DNA of 64,000 nt. Source: Lepas anatifera. Lineage: Eukaryota > Arthropoda > Thecostraca > Lepadidae. The notes below the pieces were generated by a model. That model worked only from the letters and a program-made list of their open reading frames with translations. It had not been told where the DNA came from and did not search any database. Positions 44,579-55,807 of the stretch are shown piece after piece (position 1 is the first letter of the stretch; every line of letters starts with the position of its first letter). The stretch covers positions 434,001-498,000 of the forward strand of contig JAOTON010001253.1 of NCBI GenBank assembly GCA_034440635.1, given 5' to 3'. A program made the translations under genes and the position numbers.

Positions 44579-46718
44579 TGCATGGCCCATTCGATGCCAC
44601 CACCCTGGCGATAACTGTTGCTTGAGCTGTGCGAAGATTTGTTAGAAACGCCAAGAAAATACTAAAAATAATAATTTGTGACACCAGCACAATACCTTAA
44701 CACTACCTCTTTTGGATTAAAACAATTCCACTAAAAACTGGGCATCGTTTGAAAGTTGTTCTCCCCGCACACTCTTCCTCTTTCAACGCATTCTTTGCTT
44801 TTCTCTCTCTCTCTCTCTCTCGGTGTTGGTAAGTGAAACATATTAGACAGTTAGACTTCAGTGAATATGTAAAACGGTCTTTCGGCAAAATACGATGATC
44901 ACAAGTATTGTTTTTAACGGTAGATGAAGCAATAGATGGATCCAGGGATTATGAATAGTAAGATATTCTACCATAAGCTATGAGAGAAGTGGAAAACGAA
45001 GGGGCAGATTAGGAAATTTCGGATCATACATGGATAACCTGCCTCTTTTTGCCTTGGGGGCTGCTTTCCTGATTAGTGTTTTGCTTGCCTAGCCAGCCCT
45101 GGTCCATTTTTAATGCTCCTGCACGATGGTAATTTTCTTGGGCAAGCAACTTTTTGGATGTTCCTCAGGCTCAAGCAAAAAAGCAAGAAAGTCGGCCGAT
45201 AAAGTCTGTTGTTGGCAGCTAAGCACAATATAGAGCAATGTAGAATTTCCTGAAATTTTCCAGATGGGTATTTTACGCCTTCTCCGTAAATTGCGCAGTG
45301 ATATTCCGAAGTAAATACGAAGTCACCAGAAAAACCTGGTGATAAGAATAAATCGCAACTGTTTACAAATAGTTCTCTGATTTAGGACAAGTAGTTTTTT
45401 TTTAACGCAAGCGTGGAGGCTGGGTGCCATATGACCTACGTTTTCGGTGCGGCCTAAAGCCCCAAATTCAATGCAAGGGTGGAGGCTCAGGAGGTTATTT
45501 TCGTTTTTACCTCAAATTGGGCCGGCTTAGGATATCTAAAGATCAACTGTTGAAGTATTGGCATGTTCATACCTAATTAAAAAAGAAAAACGTAAATGCC
45601 ACCACATTTTTCTGCTGTCATTAACCAAGAGCAGCAAGAAAACATTGGAGAAACTAGGTGATTGCCAAATTGGGACAATGCCACTGAAAATATGACCACA
45701 GGGAAGTTCCACTGTACCTAATTTTAGTAACGTGTTAATGCAGTGATTTTAAAAATGTATGCATTGTGTTTTAAACAGTTTTGTTGGAGATAGCCGTAAA
45801 TGTAGGTATAAACACTGCGGCATAAGAATAAGTTATCTACGGCTCACCATTCGGTTTTCAAGACATGTGTGTGCGTGAAATCCAGCATTGTTATTAGCAC
45901 TAGTATTTTCGCTTGAAAATGGAATCGTATCCTGGACCCTTAAAAAATATGATTGCTCGGAAATTTGTAGACAAGTAGTGTGAAGGCGACCGTCATATTT
46001 TTTAGAGATCAGGTTTTAAGCTGTGGAGTCTGAGTAAGATTGTTTCGATCGGCAGAGCACCAAAATATCACAAACCCACTTTTGTGCAGCTTTGTCTTCT
46101 GAAATTAAACGATAGACTGAAAAAGGCAAACTAGCATATTTCAGCATTTCTGAGCAAAAGAGGTATACCAAGTTTAGACGTACGGAACGAATTCGCCCCA
46201 CTGTTGTTTGATTGAAAAATTGCCTGGGGTGGTCTTCGCTTTGAAATTCGGTAAGGCTAGGACTGAAATATGAAGGTCATCGACGTCCAAACCAAGAGGC
46301 ATTGAATAGGAACATCCATTTCCTGGAGGATTTTGTTGTATATATAAACTATTCAAGTTGCCTTCCCGGGATCACCGTAGGGATCAGGGCGCAAACTTTA
46401 TCTTTCATAAGGCGAGGAAAAATGCAGGAGGATCTGCAGACGAACTCATCTATGTTGGAGCCGGTTTAAAGGTCGCGTCTTCACACCGCCAGGACTCAGC
46501 TATTTATCGGTCACAAGGCGCACCGAATCTTCCTACTTCGACCGCAAGATGGCAGACTGGCGCCTGGATTCGGTCGGATGCACGCCCCTCCGAGCTCACT
46601 GGGGCTGAGGATTGCAACTTAAGGTGGGTTCATCTCTGTCTCAGAAAAAATATTGAATTTTCAATTGATTAAATTATTTTACATTCTTACAGAAGCCCAA
46701 TGTTACCGAAAAGATGTA
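44579..46718. other. Unassigned DNA with (TC)10
   Basis: (TC)10 lies at 44802-44821. Near 45408-45500 a GCAAGSGTGGAGGCT motif is repeated imperfectly. The ORF at 46358-46672 has no domain. No gene supported. Confidence 0.4.
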
Positions 46719-46879
46719 TGATAAATCATAGGCGTAGGAACCGGGGGGGCCAGGGGGCCACTGGCCCCCCACTTTTCTGTGATGGGCCCCCTGCAACGGA
46801 GGTAAGAATATCAACAACTGTAATATCAAGCGAGAAACTCAAACTGGCCCGATAGCTTGCCCCGGAACCCCGTTAAACT

Positions 46880-47467
46880 TACCTGTGCCCCTAAACTAAG
46901 TTGAGGTCCAATGAGTTGATTTTAAGGTACCCTGAGCTTCTCGGGGCCCCTGAACTGGCCTCTGATACCATACGAGCTAATCTGGGCTCTTTGAGCTGAA
47001 CTGAGCGCCCCTGAAATGGTTTGGGCAGCATGAACTTTCTAGGATGCCTAAACTGAGCTAGGAGCCGTAACCTTGAACAGGGCCCCGTGAGTTGGCCAGA
47101 GCCTATATACACCGACCTGGCGGGCCCCTGAGCTGAGCTGCGACCGTAAAGTTAATATTGTCCCTTGAGCTAATCTGGATCCCCTGTGATGCACACAAGA
47201 CCCTAAACTTATCTGAGGCCCCTGCACAGGAATAGGGCCCTTGCTTTGAAATTGGGTTATAAGCTTTAATTGAAACCCTGGACTGTTCTGAAACCCCAAA
47301 TATGCCGGCAAGGGGTCCTGGATGATCCAGGCCCTTAAGCTTATCTGGTCATCAGAGCTAATATGGGCCTCTGTGTTGAACTGAGGGCCCCTGAGATGGT
47401 CTGGGACCCCTATAAGGCTTTACAGCCACTGACCTGGCGGCCGTGAGCTTGAATGGGTCCCTTGAGA
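46880..47467. repeat. Tandem array I of X (outer)
   Basis: Degenerate units of about 20-30 bp are built on GGGGCCCCTGAGCTGAACTG. Unit boundaries drift, so spacing is irregular. The matching array in the inner copy is at about 55037-55640 in reverse. Confidence 0.75.
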
Positions 47468-47475
47468 TGTTCTGA

Positions 47476-49526
47476 TGGTGGTGCACTAAAAACACAAAAA
47501 TGATCTCGGCGGCCTCTGAGCTTGGTCTCGGTGGGGGGGGGCCTGCCGAGCTTGGTCTCAGGAGGCCCCCGATAATCGGTATCGAGGGCTCCAGAGTACC
47601 GAATATTGAACTTGGGGGACCCCTGTGCTCAGTCTCAGGGGGTCCCGAGCTTGGCCTCAGGGCCCCCGAGCTCAGTCTCAGGGCCCTTCCTCCCCGAGCT
47701 CGGTCTCACGGGCCTTTGGATTTTGGTCTCAGGGCCCCCGAGCTTGGTGTCTGGGGGCCCTCCGAGCTTGGTCTCAGGGGGCCTTTCGAGTTTGGTCTCA
47801 GGGCCCCCGAGCTTGGTCTCAGGGGCCCCCCGAGCTTTGTGTCAGGGAGCCCTCCGAGCTTGGTCTCAGATAACCCCCGAGCTTGGTCTCAGGGCCCCCG
47901 AGCTTGGTCTCAGGGGACCCCCGAGCTTGGTCTCAGGGATGTCCCCAAGCTTGGTCTCAGGCCCCCTCTCCCCGAGCTTAGTGTCAGGGGCCCTCGAGCT
48001 TGGTCTCAGGGCACCCCCGAGCTTGGTCTCAGGGATGTCCCCAAGCTTGGTCTCAGGCCCCCCTCTCCCCGAGCTTAGTGTCAGGGGCCCTCGAGCTTGG
48101 TCTCAGGGGGGCATCCGAGGGCATCTGATGCATAAGGCTGACCGTATGCACTGGAAAACACGAGCATTGGTCTCGGGGGCCCTGATCTTGGTCTCAGGGG
48201 GCCACCGAGCTTGGTCTCAGCGCCCCCCGAACTTTGTCTCAGGGGCCCCGAGCTCGGTGTCAGGGGCCCTCCGAGCTTGGTCTCAGGGAACGCCCGAGCT
48301 TGGTCTCAGGGGACCCCCGAGCTTGGTCTCAGGGGCCCCTGATCATCGGTATCGAGGGCTCCAGAGTACCGAACATTGAACTCGGGGGGCCCCTGAGCTC
48401 GGACTCACGAACCTTTCGATCTTGGTCTCACGGGCCTTTCGATTTTGGTCTCAGGGTGCCCCAGAGCTTGGTCTCAGGGCCCCCGAGCGTGGTCCCAGGG
48501 GACCCCTGAACTTGAACTCAGGGGTCCCGAGCTTGGTCTCACGGGTCTTCCGAGCTTGGTCTCAGGGGGCATCCGAGCTTGGTCTCAGCGCCCCCCGAAC
48601 TTTGTCTCAGGGGCCCCGAGCTCGGTGTCAGGGGCCCTCCGAGCTTGGTCTCAGGGAACGCCCGAGCTTGTTCACAGGGGACCCCCGAGCTTGGTCTCAA
48701 GGGCCCCTGATCATCGGTATCGAGGGCTCCAGAGTACCGAACATTGATCTCGGGGGCCCCTGAGCTCGGACTCACGAACCTTTCGATTTTGGTCTCAGGG
48801 TGCCCCAGAGCTTGGTCTCAAGGCCCCCGAGCGTGGTCTCAGGGGGACCCCTGAACTTGGACTCAGGGGCCCCGAGCTTGGTCTCACGGGTCTTCCGAGC
48901 TTGGTCTCAGGGGGCCCCCGATCATCGGTATCGAGGGCTCTGGAATACCGAATATTGATCTCGGGGGCCCGTGAGCTTGGTCTCACGGGCCCCGAGCTTG
49001 GTCTCAGGGGACAACCGAGCTTGGTCTCAGGGGGGGCAAGCTTGGTCTCATGGGCCTTTCGATGTTAGGTCTCACGGGCCTTTCGATCTTGGTCTCACGG
49101 GGTCTCGAGCTTGGTCTCAAGGAACCCCCGAGCTTGGTGTCAGGAGGCCCTCGAGCTTGGTCTCAGGGGCCCCCGAGCTTAGTCTCAGGGGTTTAGGATC
49201 CCCCTCGGGGTGCCCCCGACTATTGATATCAAGGGACTCATGAGTGAAGTACGAGCATTGGCCTCATGAGACCCAGAGTTTGGTCCCAGGGGCCCCCAGA
49301 CCTGGGTTCAGGACCCCTGAGCATCGGCATCGAGGGGCTCCAAAGTACCAAGCATTAGTCTCGGGGGGGCTCGAAATATTGATCTTGAGGGCCCCGGAAC
49401 ATCGGTGTCGAGTTACTCCTGAGAAAAGCGCGAGCATGAGTCTAAGGGTGCCCCTGAGCCTGATCTAAGTGGGACCCCGAGCTTGGTCTTAGGACCCCCG
49501 GGCATCAGTATCAAGGGGCTCCGGAG
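47476..49526 (+). mobile_element. Element W inside outer X, left part (5' end deleted)
   Basis: W follows the TSD TGTTCTGA (47468-47475), but its first bases are damaged. The outer copy reads TGGTGGTGCACTAAAAAC. The inner copy keeps CAGTGGTGTAGCCAGGGG plus about 50 further bases before ACTAAAAAC. W continues at 55808-58149 after the inner X insertion, and the second TSD TGTTCTGA is at 58150-58157. Confidence 0.82.
47500..49518. repeat. Tandem array II of W/X (outer)
   Basis: Dozens of units are built on GAGCTTGGTCTCAGGGGCCC, with spacing of about 19-24 bp. Longer higher-order segments also recur. A block around GATCATCGGTATCGAGGGCT appears several times (near 47570, 48340, 48710 and 48920), each with a CCGAA(C/T)ATTGA motif just downstream. 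Two overlapping frames stay open for about 190-260 codons because units lack stops, not because they encode protein. The inverted counterpart is 53451-54950. Confidence 0.9.
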
Positions 49527-50185
49527 CAGGGGCGTAGGAACGGTTTGAAAAGTGGGGGGGCCAGCTTTAGAGGGGGCCCACCTCAAGGGGGGCCCCAGTC
49601 CACGGGGGCCTATAATTTTAAAAAATTTTAGATAGCTCGTTTAGTGTAATAAGGCATGCATGCACACAAGGATGTCAATATATGGAAAATTGAGAATTTA
49701 ATTTTTCCCCTATGATTTCGAGTTGTACCTATTATGATGTAATAAATCTTAGTAAAACGCCAAAAAAACATTTTTTGGTTTTTACCTATACCCTTTTCAA
49801 ATACGAAATACATTTTTAAGCTTTTATGGAGGATTTCAATCATTTTTTTACGACAAACGCGTTTTTTTATATTTACAGATGTTTAGGCCCTTTTCATTAC
49901 ATTTACAAAATTAAGAACTGCTTAGAAAACTACAGGCAATGCTTTGATACCAAATAGCCTCACTTCGCTATGCCTAATCAACTTGTATTTGCTTATTTAA
50001 TGACAAAAATGGGGACATTGATGTAGGTTATTACGGATCTATTCTTTCCATCATTAGAGATTGATTTAGGTAAAGGCTGATCACAATAAATACGCCTAGC
50101 TATATTTCGACGCCTAAAATGCAGAGTTCCAGCATGACTGCAAGTGCAATGTTGGTACTTGATGGCCAGCTTTGTGATGCCGAGG

Positions 50186-50338
50186 TGTGGGCATGGTGTT
50201 ATAGTGGTTAGCAACCCTGCTTTCCACGCGACCAACTCGGGTTTAAGGCACGGCAGATTCCTTGTGCAAGGAGCAATTTGGCTCCCAAGAAACCCCTCCA
50301 ACGGGGAAAGATTTGGCGACGCCATATAACCCTGGCAT
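50186..50338 (+). mobile_element. SINE (S2 type) inside inner X, with an empty TTAA site
   Basis: The head GGTGTTATAGTGGTTAGCAA continues to a B-box-like CTCGGGTTTAAGGCACGG. The body reads AAGGAGCAATTTGGCTCCC, CCTCCAACGGGGAAAGATT and GGCGACGCCATATAACC, as in the SINE at 30161. The TTAA at 50243-50246 is uninterrupted here. In the outer X copy it is the insertion site of an 841-bp MITE. Limits are approximate. Confidence 0.75.
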
Positions 50339-50619
50339 CGAAAGACGTCGCGCCTTTCGATGGCTCAGGAACGACTGTTGCTCGGCATTTAGTGCAGGGA
50401 CCGTGTCCGATTCGTATTTTGTGTTGGGATTGATATGGAATGGAGTTTGATTGGGCCCAGTTCTCGGAACTCATTTGGAAACACTCGGGTAGTAGGTTCC
50501 TTGGCTTTGTTTCGAAGCGCTCCTCCTCCAGGGGCTTGCAGGCAGCGTACTACCGAACTTGAACGTTCCCAGCGTCCCAGGGGGCAGTATCCCCTGACCC
50601 CGGTCGCTATGCCTATGCC

Positions 50620-51190
50620 GCCCAGGGGCCGCCAAATTATCTCGGAGGGTCCCAAAGTCCAGACCATGACTCAGGAACCCAGATCAGTCAGCTCAAGGGC
50701 CCAGACCAGTGCGTTAGCTTCGGGACCAGCTTATCAAGGGACCCTACATAAGCACAGCACCCCTAGAAGCTCATCACAGGGTAGCTCCAGATTCGCACAG
50801 GGTGCCAGATTAGCTTAGGGGCCCGAATCAGCTCGGAGGTCCCCAGGTCGACTTATGTAGGGTCTCAAAACAGCTCAAGGGACTTGTTCAAGCTCACGGA
50901 TCCCAGCTTAGCTCAATGATGCTAGAACAGTTCAGAGGCCCCAGACCAGCTCAGGGCTCTTGTTCAGTACATGCCAGCTCAGCTCAGGGGCCCAGATCGG
51001 CTGATATAGCGTCCCCTCTCATACCAGCTCAGGGCTCCATTCAAGCTCACGGCCCCAGCTTAGCCCAGGGACCCTAGAAGAGTTCAGGGCCCCCATACCA
51101 GATCAGAGGCCCCAGTTAAGCACAGCTGTACCCAGATTAGCACAGGGCCCCAGCTAGGCTTAGGGGTCCCAGGATGGCTGATGTAGAGTC
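50620..51190. repeat. Tandem array IV of X (inner)
   Basis: Degenerate units of about 20-30 bp are built on CCCCAGCTTAGCTCAGGG and CCCAGATCAGCTCA. This is the reverse complement of the outer array at about 58158-58735 and is related to array I. Confidence 0.75.
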
Positions 51191-52204
51191 TCAGAACACA
51201 GTGGCGTAGCCAGGATTCAGCCAAGGAGGGATCCGACTACCGTCGGGGAGCACCAGGCCGGGGTTCCCTTAGTAACCGGGCCCATCTCCTATATTTTTTG
51301 TATAGTATTTTAACATTATAACATTCACACTAAGGACATTTTGTTATGACTTTTTAAGCATTCATTCTTATTTTGTTTGTAGCTTGGTTTTCGATCCGAC
51401 CAAGTGTTGGTAAACTAAGGTCACCAAATATTAAGGATGGCCCATAACTTATATGCCAGCGTGGCTATAATAACAGCTTTGAGCCATATTTCGGGAAGTT
51501 CAATGTTGATGCGCGCATGATGTTAAACCTGAGTCTACCTCAATTCACTCGGGTAATCAGACATGAAGTTATTGGAGGTCAGTCGTTTTGAGTACGAAGA
51601 AATGATCTACGGGAAATGATTAGCAATTATTTTCCGGTGTCGAATCCATGAACTCTTTAATCAGGAAATTTTCAAAGAAACGAAAAAAACGAATAAAGAT
51701 ACAAGGGATAAGGGAGTGTGTCCTGAACGTTACATAACCTCTATTCCGTCGACAGATCCTGTTGAGATCCAGTTACTTTCTTACCCTTGCTATCTTGTAA
51801 ACGAGCAAATTACCAAGACAAAAGGCGCCCAAGATATCTATCGCTTTGGCTCACTCTGTTACTGTTATTTTCAACCTTTCATACCTATTTTTCTTTTTGG
51901 GATTATGCTCATCAATTTCTGTCATTAACCTAGTTTGTCTGGTTTCCTACGGAAATGTTGGAAAGTTGTTGATTTCAGAATATTTAGGAATGTATTTATT
52001 GGTGTTTAGCTACTAGATTAAAAATTGACTAGCCCTGTTCGCTTTGCTCTTATGGTAAAATTAGATTAATTTTTGCCTTTCCTTTGATAATGGTTCCTGA
52101 TCGGCATGTTTCAATTTGTTCTTTTTTAGGATGCAATAGGGGTAGGTACATTTTTTCCGAGGATTTTGAAAATTTTTATTTGAGCTCTGGAGCCACCTAA
52201 GACA

Positions 52205-53440
52205 AACACTTGGCGGCACTCACAAAGCTAATTTCGGCCGCTCTCCCGATTATATCTCAAGGGGTCTCTGAGACTGATTCACGGCGCCTCTTGATCAAAA
52301 CTGGGGGCCCCTGAGAATCTCTCGGGGCTCCTGAGATTAGTTATCGGCAGCACCTCTGAGACTAATTATTGGGCCCCCCAGATTTGCTCTGGAGGGGGAG
52401 GGCTGAGACTGATTATCGTTGCCATCCAGATTAGCTATTGGGGTCCCCTGAGGCTGTCTTTGGGGTGGGGGGAGGGGGGCTGGGAATGACTTCCAACAGC
52501 CCTCTTAGACTTACTCTAGGGCGCCCCTGAGACAAACACCCGGGGGGGGGTGGAATCACCTCTGAGACTGAGTCTTTGGCGTTCCTGAGACTGACTCTCG
52601 GAGGCTCCAGATTAGCTCTCGCGGGCCTAAGGCTAACTCCGGGCCCGTGAGACCAAAAATCGGGAGCACCTCTGGAAATTACTCTCAGAACCCTGAGATT
52701 AACTCTCGGATGTCCTTGAGACTGACAACCGGGAGCCCTCTGAGACTAACTCTTGGGTGCTCAACTCGGGGGGGGGGCACAGCCTGAGGCTAAATCTCTA
52801 AGGGCTCCCAAAATTACCCCTCTGGGGCCCCCTGAAACCAGCACTCTGCGGATCAAATTAGACTAACTCTCGGACCCCCGGATTAACTCTCGGGGCCACC
52901 TGAAACTAAATATTGACTCCTGAGAGAGAAACCCGTGAGACTATGAGGGCCCCCTGAGACCGACTCTTGGGGTCCCCTAAGACAGACTCTTGGGGTTCTC
53001 TGAGACTGACTCTCAGGGGCCCCCTGAAATAGACTGTTGCAGGGCCCTGAGAACCACTCTCTGGGGGGGCCCTGAAACTAGCTCGGCCCCCTCCCCTGAG
53101 ACAGACTCCCGGGGCCCCCTGATACCGACTTTTGGGGCCCCTGATACCAAACCTCAGGGGCCCCCGAAATCTACTTTCAGGGGGCCTTGAGACCGACTCT
53201 CAGGGCGGGGGCCGTGAGGCCGACTCGGGACGCCCTGAGAACGAATCTTCAGGGGCCCCTGAGACTAACTCTGGGGGCCACGTGATCAGAGAAACCTTTG
53301 CAGTGGTTCAGATTGGCCCAAGGGGTGGGGGTCTGCAGACGCCTAGGGCCCCCTTGGCTACACCACTGCATCCACACTTTCGGGGGCCCTCCGAAATCAC
53401 CATTTGGAGGCCCCTAAAATAATTGCTCCCCCTAGACCAA
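52205..53440. repeat. Tandem array III of W (inner)
   Basis: Units are built on GAGACTGACTCTCGGGGCCC, with spacing of about 20-30 bp and many degenerate forms. A hAT-like end motif CCCTTGGCTACACCACTG is embedded and finishes at 53368. The inverted partner is 55808-57150. Confidence 0.8.
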
Positions 53441-53450
53441 TACTCCGGAG

Positions 53451-54950
53451 CCCCTTGATACTGATGCCCGGGGGTCCTAAGACCAAGCTCGGGGTCCCAC
53501 TTAGATCAGGCTCAGGGGCACCCTTAGACCCATGCTTGCGCTTTTCTCAGGAGTAACTCGACACCGATGTTCCGGGGCCCTCAAGATCAATATTTTGAGC
53601 CCCCCCGAGACTAATGCTTGGTACTCTGGAGCCCCTCGATGCCGATGCTCAGGGGATCCTGAACCCAGGTCTGGGGACCAAACTCTGGGTCTCATGAGGC
53701 CAATGCTCGTGCTTCACTTATGAGTCCCTCGATATCAATAGTCAGGGGCACCCCGAGGGGATCCTGAACCCTTGAGACCAAGCTCGGGGGCCCCTGAGAC
53801 CAAGCTCGAGGGGACCCTGAGACCAAGTCCGGATGCTCCCTGAGACCAAGCTCGAGGGCCCCCTGACACCAAGCTCAGGGCCCCTGAGACCAAGCTCGAG
53901 GGGACCCTGAGACCAAGCTCGGATGCCCCCTGAGACCAAGCTCGGAAGACCCGTGAGACCAAGCTCGGGACCCCTGAGTTCAAGTTCAGGGGTCCCCTGG
54001 GACCACGCTCGGGGGGCCCTGAGACCAAGCTCTGGGGCACCCTGAGACCAAAATCGAAAGGCCCGTGAGACCAAGATCGAAAGGTTCGTGAGTCCGAGCT
54101 CAGGGGGCCCCCGAGTTCAATGTTCGGTACTCTGGAGCCCTCGATACCGATGATCAGGGGCCCCTGAGACCAAGCTCGGGGGTCCCCTGAGACCAAGCTC
54201 GGGCGTTCCCTGGGACCAAGCTCGGAGGGCCCCTGACACCGAGCTCAGGGCCCCTGAGACAAAGTTCGGGGGGCGCTGAGACCAAGCTCGGTGGCCCCCT
54301 GAGACCAAGATCAGGGCCCCCGAGACCAATGCTCGTGTTTTCCAGTGCATACGGTCAGCCTTATGCATCAGATGCCCTCGGATGCCCCCCTGAGACCAAG
54401 CTCGAGGGCCCCTGACACTAAGCTCGGGGAGAGGGGGGCCTGAGACCAAGCTTGGGGACATCCCTGAGACCAAGCTCGGGGGTGCCCTGAGACCAAGCTC
54501 GGGGGGCCTGAGACGAAGCTCGGGGGTTATCTGAGACCAAGCTCGGAGGGCTCCCTGACACCAAGCTCGGGGGCCCCTGAGACCAAGCTCGGGGGCCCTG
54601 AGACCAAACTCGAAAGGCCCCCTGAGACCAAGCTCGGGAGCTACCTGAGACCAAGCTCGGAGGGCCCCCAGACACCAAGCTCGGTGCCCCTGAGACCAAG
54701 CCCAAGCTCGGAGGCCCCTGAGACCAAAATCGAAAGGCCCGTGAGACCGAGCTCGGGGAGGAGGGGCCCTGAGACCAAGCTCAGGGGGCCCTGAAGCCAA
54801 GCTCGGGACCCCCTGAGACTGAGCACAGGGGTCGCCCAAGATCAATTTTCGGTACTCTTGAGCCCTCGATACCGATTATCGGGGGCCTCCTGAGACCAAG
54901 CTCGGGAGCCCCCCCCACCGAGACCAAGCTCAGGGGCCCCCGAGATCAAT
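53451..54950. repeat. Tandem array II of W (inner)
   Basis: Reverse-complement units of array II, built on GGGGCCCCTGAGACCAAGCTC. It is shorter than the outer array (about 1.5 kb against 2.0 kb), so unit number has changed since the two X copies diverged. Minus-strand ORFs of up to 242 codons are array translations. Confidence 0.9.
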
Positions 54951-55807
54951 TTTTGTGTTTTTAGTCAATAAGGTCAGCCCAAGGGGGTCCGCGGACCCCA
55001 GGGACCCCCTCCCCTGGCTACACCACTGTCAGAACATCTCAAGGGACTGTCAGAACAAGGGACCCATTCAAGCTCACGGCCGCCAGGTCAGTGGCTGTAA
55101 AGCCTTATAGGGATCCCAGACCACCTCAGGGGCCCTCAGTTCAACACAGAGGCCCATATTAGCTCTGATGACCAGATAAGCTTCAGGGCCTGGATCAACC
55201 AGGGGCCCCTTGCCGGCATATTTGGGGTTTCAGAACAGTCCTGGGTTTCAATTAAAGCTTATAACCCAATTTCAAAGCAGGGGCCCTATTCCTGTGCAGG
55301 GGCCTTAGATAAGTTTAGGGCCTTCTGTGCATCACAGAGGATCCAGATTAGCTCAAGGGACAATATTAACTTTACGGTCGCAGCTCAGCTCAGGGGCCCG
55401 CCAGGTCGGTGGATATAGGTTCTGGCCAACTCACGGGGCCCTGTTCAAGGTTACGGCTCCTAGCTCAGTTTAGGCATCCTAGAACAGTTCATGCTGCGCA
55501 AACCATCTCAGGGGCGCTTAGTTCAGCTCAAAGAGCCCAGATTAGCTCGTATGGTATCAGAGGCCAGTTCAGGGGCCCCGGGAAGCTTAGGGGACCTTAA
55601 AATCAACTCATAGGACCTCAACTTAGTTTAGGGGCACAGGTAAGTTTAACGGGGTTCCGGGGCAAGCTATCGGGCCAGTTTGAGTTTCTCGCTTGATATT
55701 ACAGTTGTTGATATTCTTACCTCCGTTGTGGGGGGCCCATCACAGAAAAGTGGGGGGGGGGCATGGCCCCCTTGGCCCCCCCCGGTTCCTACGCCTATGC
55801 TCCGGAG

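Larger units (their letters stand above)
46727..49526 (+). mobile_element. Element X, outer copy, left part
   Basis: The left end CATAGGCGTAGGAACCGG follows the 8-bp TSD TGATAAAT (46719-46726). The other copy of that TSD is at 60748-60755. About 150 bp of mixed sequence, including an ATCAACAACTGTAATATC block, leads to array I (46880-47467). Array II (47500-49518) follows. The outer copy is broken after CTCCGGAG (49519-49526) by the inverted inner copy, and resumes at 55808. Ends of CA...TG type with 8-bp TSDs fit hAT. No transposase is encoded. The long Gly/Pro/Ser ORFs here are array translations. Confidence 0.93.
51199..55028 (-). mobile_element. Element W, intact copy nested in inner X
   Basis: The 3,830-bp element has plus-strand ends CAGTGGCGTAGCCAGGATTC (51199) and CCCCTGGCTACACCACTG (to 55028). 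It is flanked by a perfect 8-bp TSD TCAGAACA (51191-51198 and 55029-55036). CAGTGGYGTAGCCAGG ends with an 8-bp TSD fit hAT. Contents on plus: about 1 kb of non-repetitive AT-rich DNA (51220-52200), array III, an extra internal end-like sequence finishing at 53368, array II, then the end. Small ORFs in the unique part (51716-51928 and its partner at 57332-57637 minus) have no hAT domain. Confidence 0.93.
49527..55799 (-). mobile_element. Element X, inner copy, inserted into outer X
   Basis: This 6,273-bp copy is in opposite orientation to the outer one. Its plus-strand left terminus is CAGGGGCGTAGGAACGG and its right terminus is CGGTTCCTACGCCTATG. It is flanked by a perfect 8-bp TSD CTCCGGAG (49519-49526 and 55800-55807). 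The target sequence it landed in is still intact within itself at 53443-53450, where ACCAATACTCCGGAGCCCC joins the two halves seen apart in the outer copy. It carries a complete W (51199-55028) and a SINE (50186-50338). About 100 bp present in the outer copy near 58755-58860 are missing at about 50570. No transposase ORF. Confidence 0.95.

Noticed and set aside
47500..48379. Long overlapping Gly/Pro/Ser/Leu-rich ORFs (192 and 257 codons), and mirror ORFs at 54117-54845
   Set aside because: They are translations of the 20-24-bp tandem array in two or three frames at once. The inverted array gives the same on the other strand. There is no start context, domain or frame conservation.
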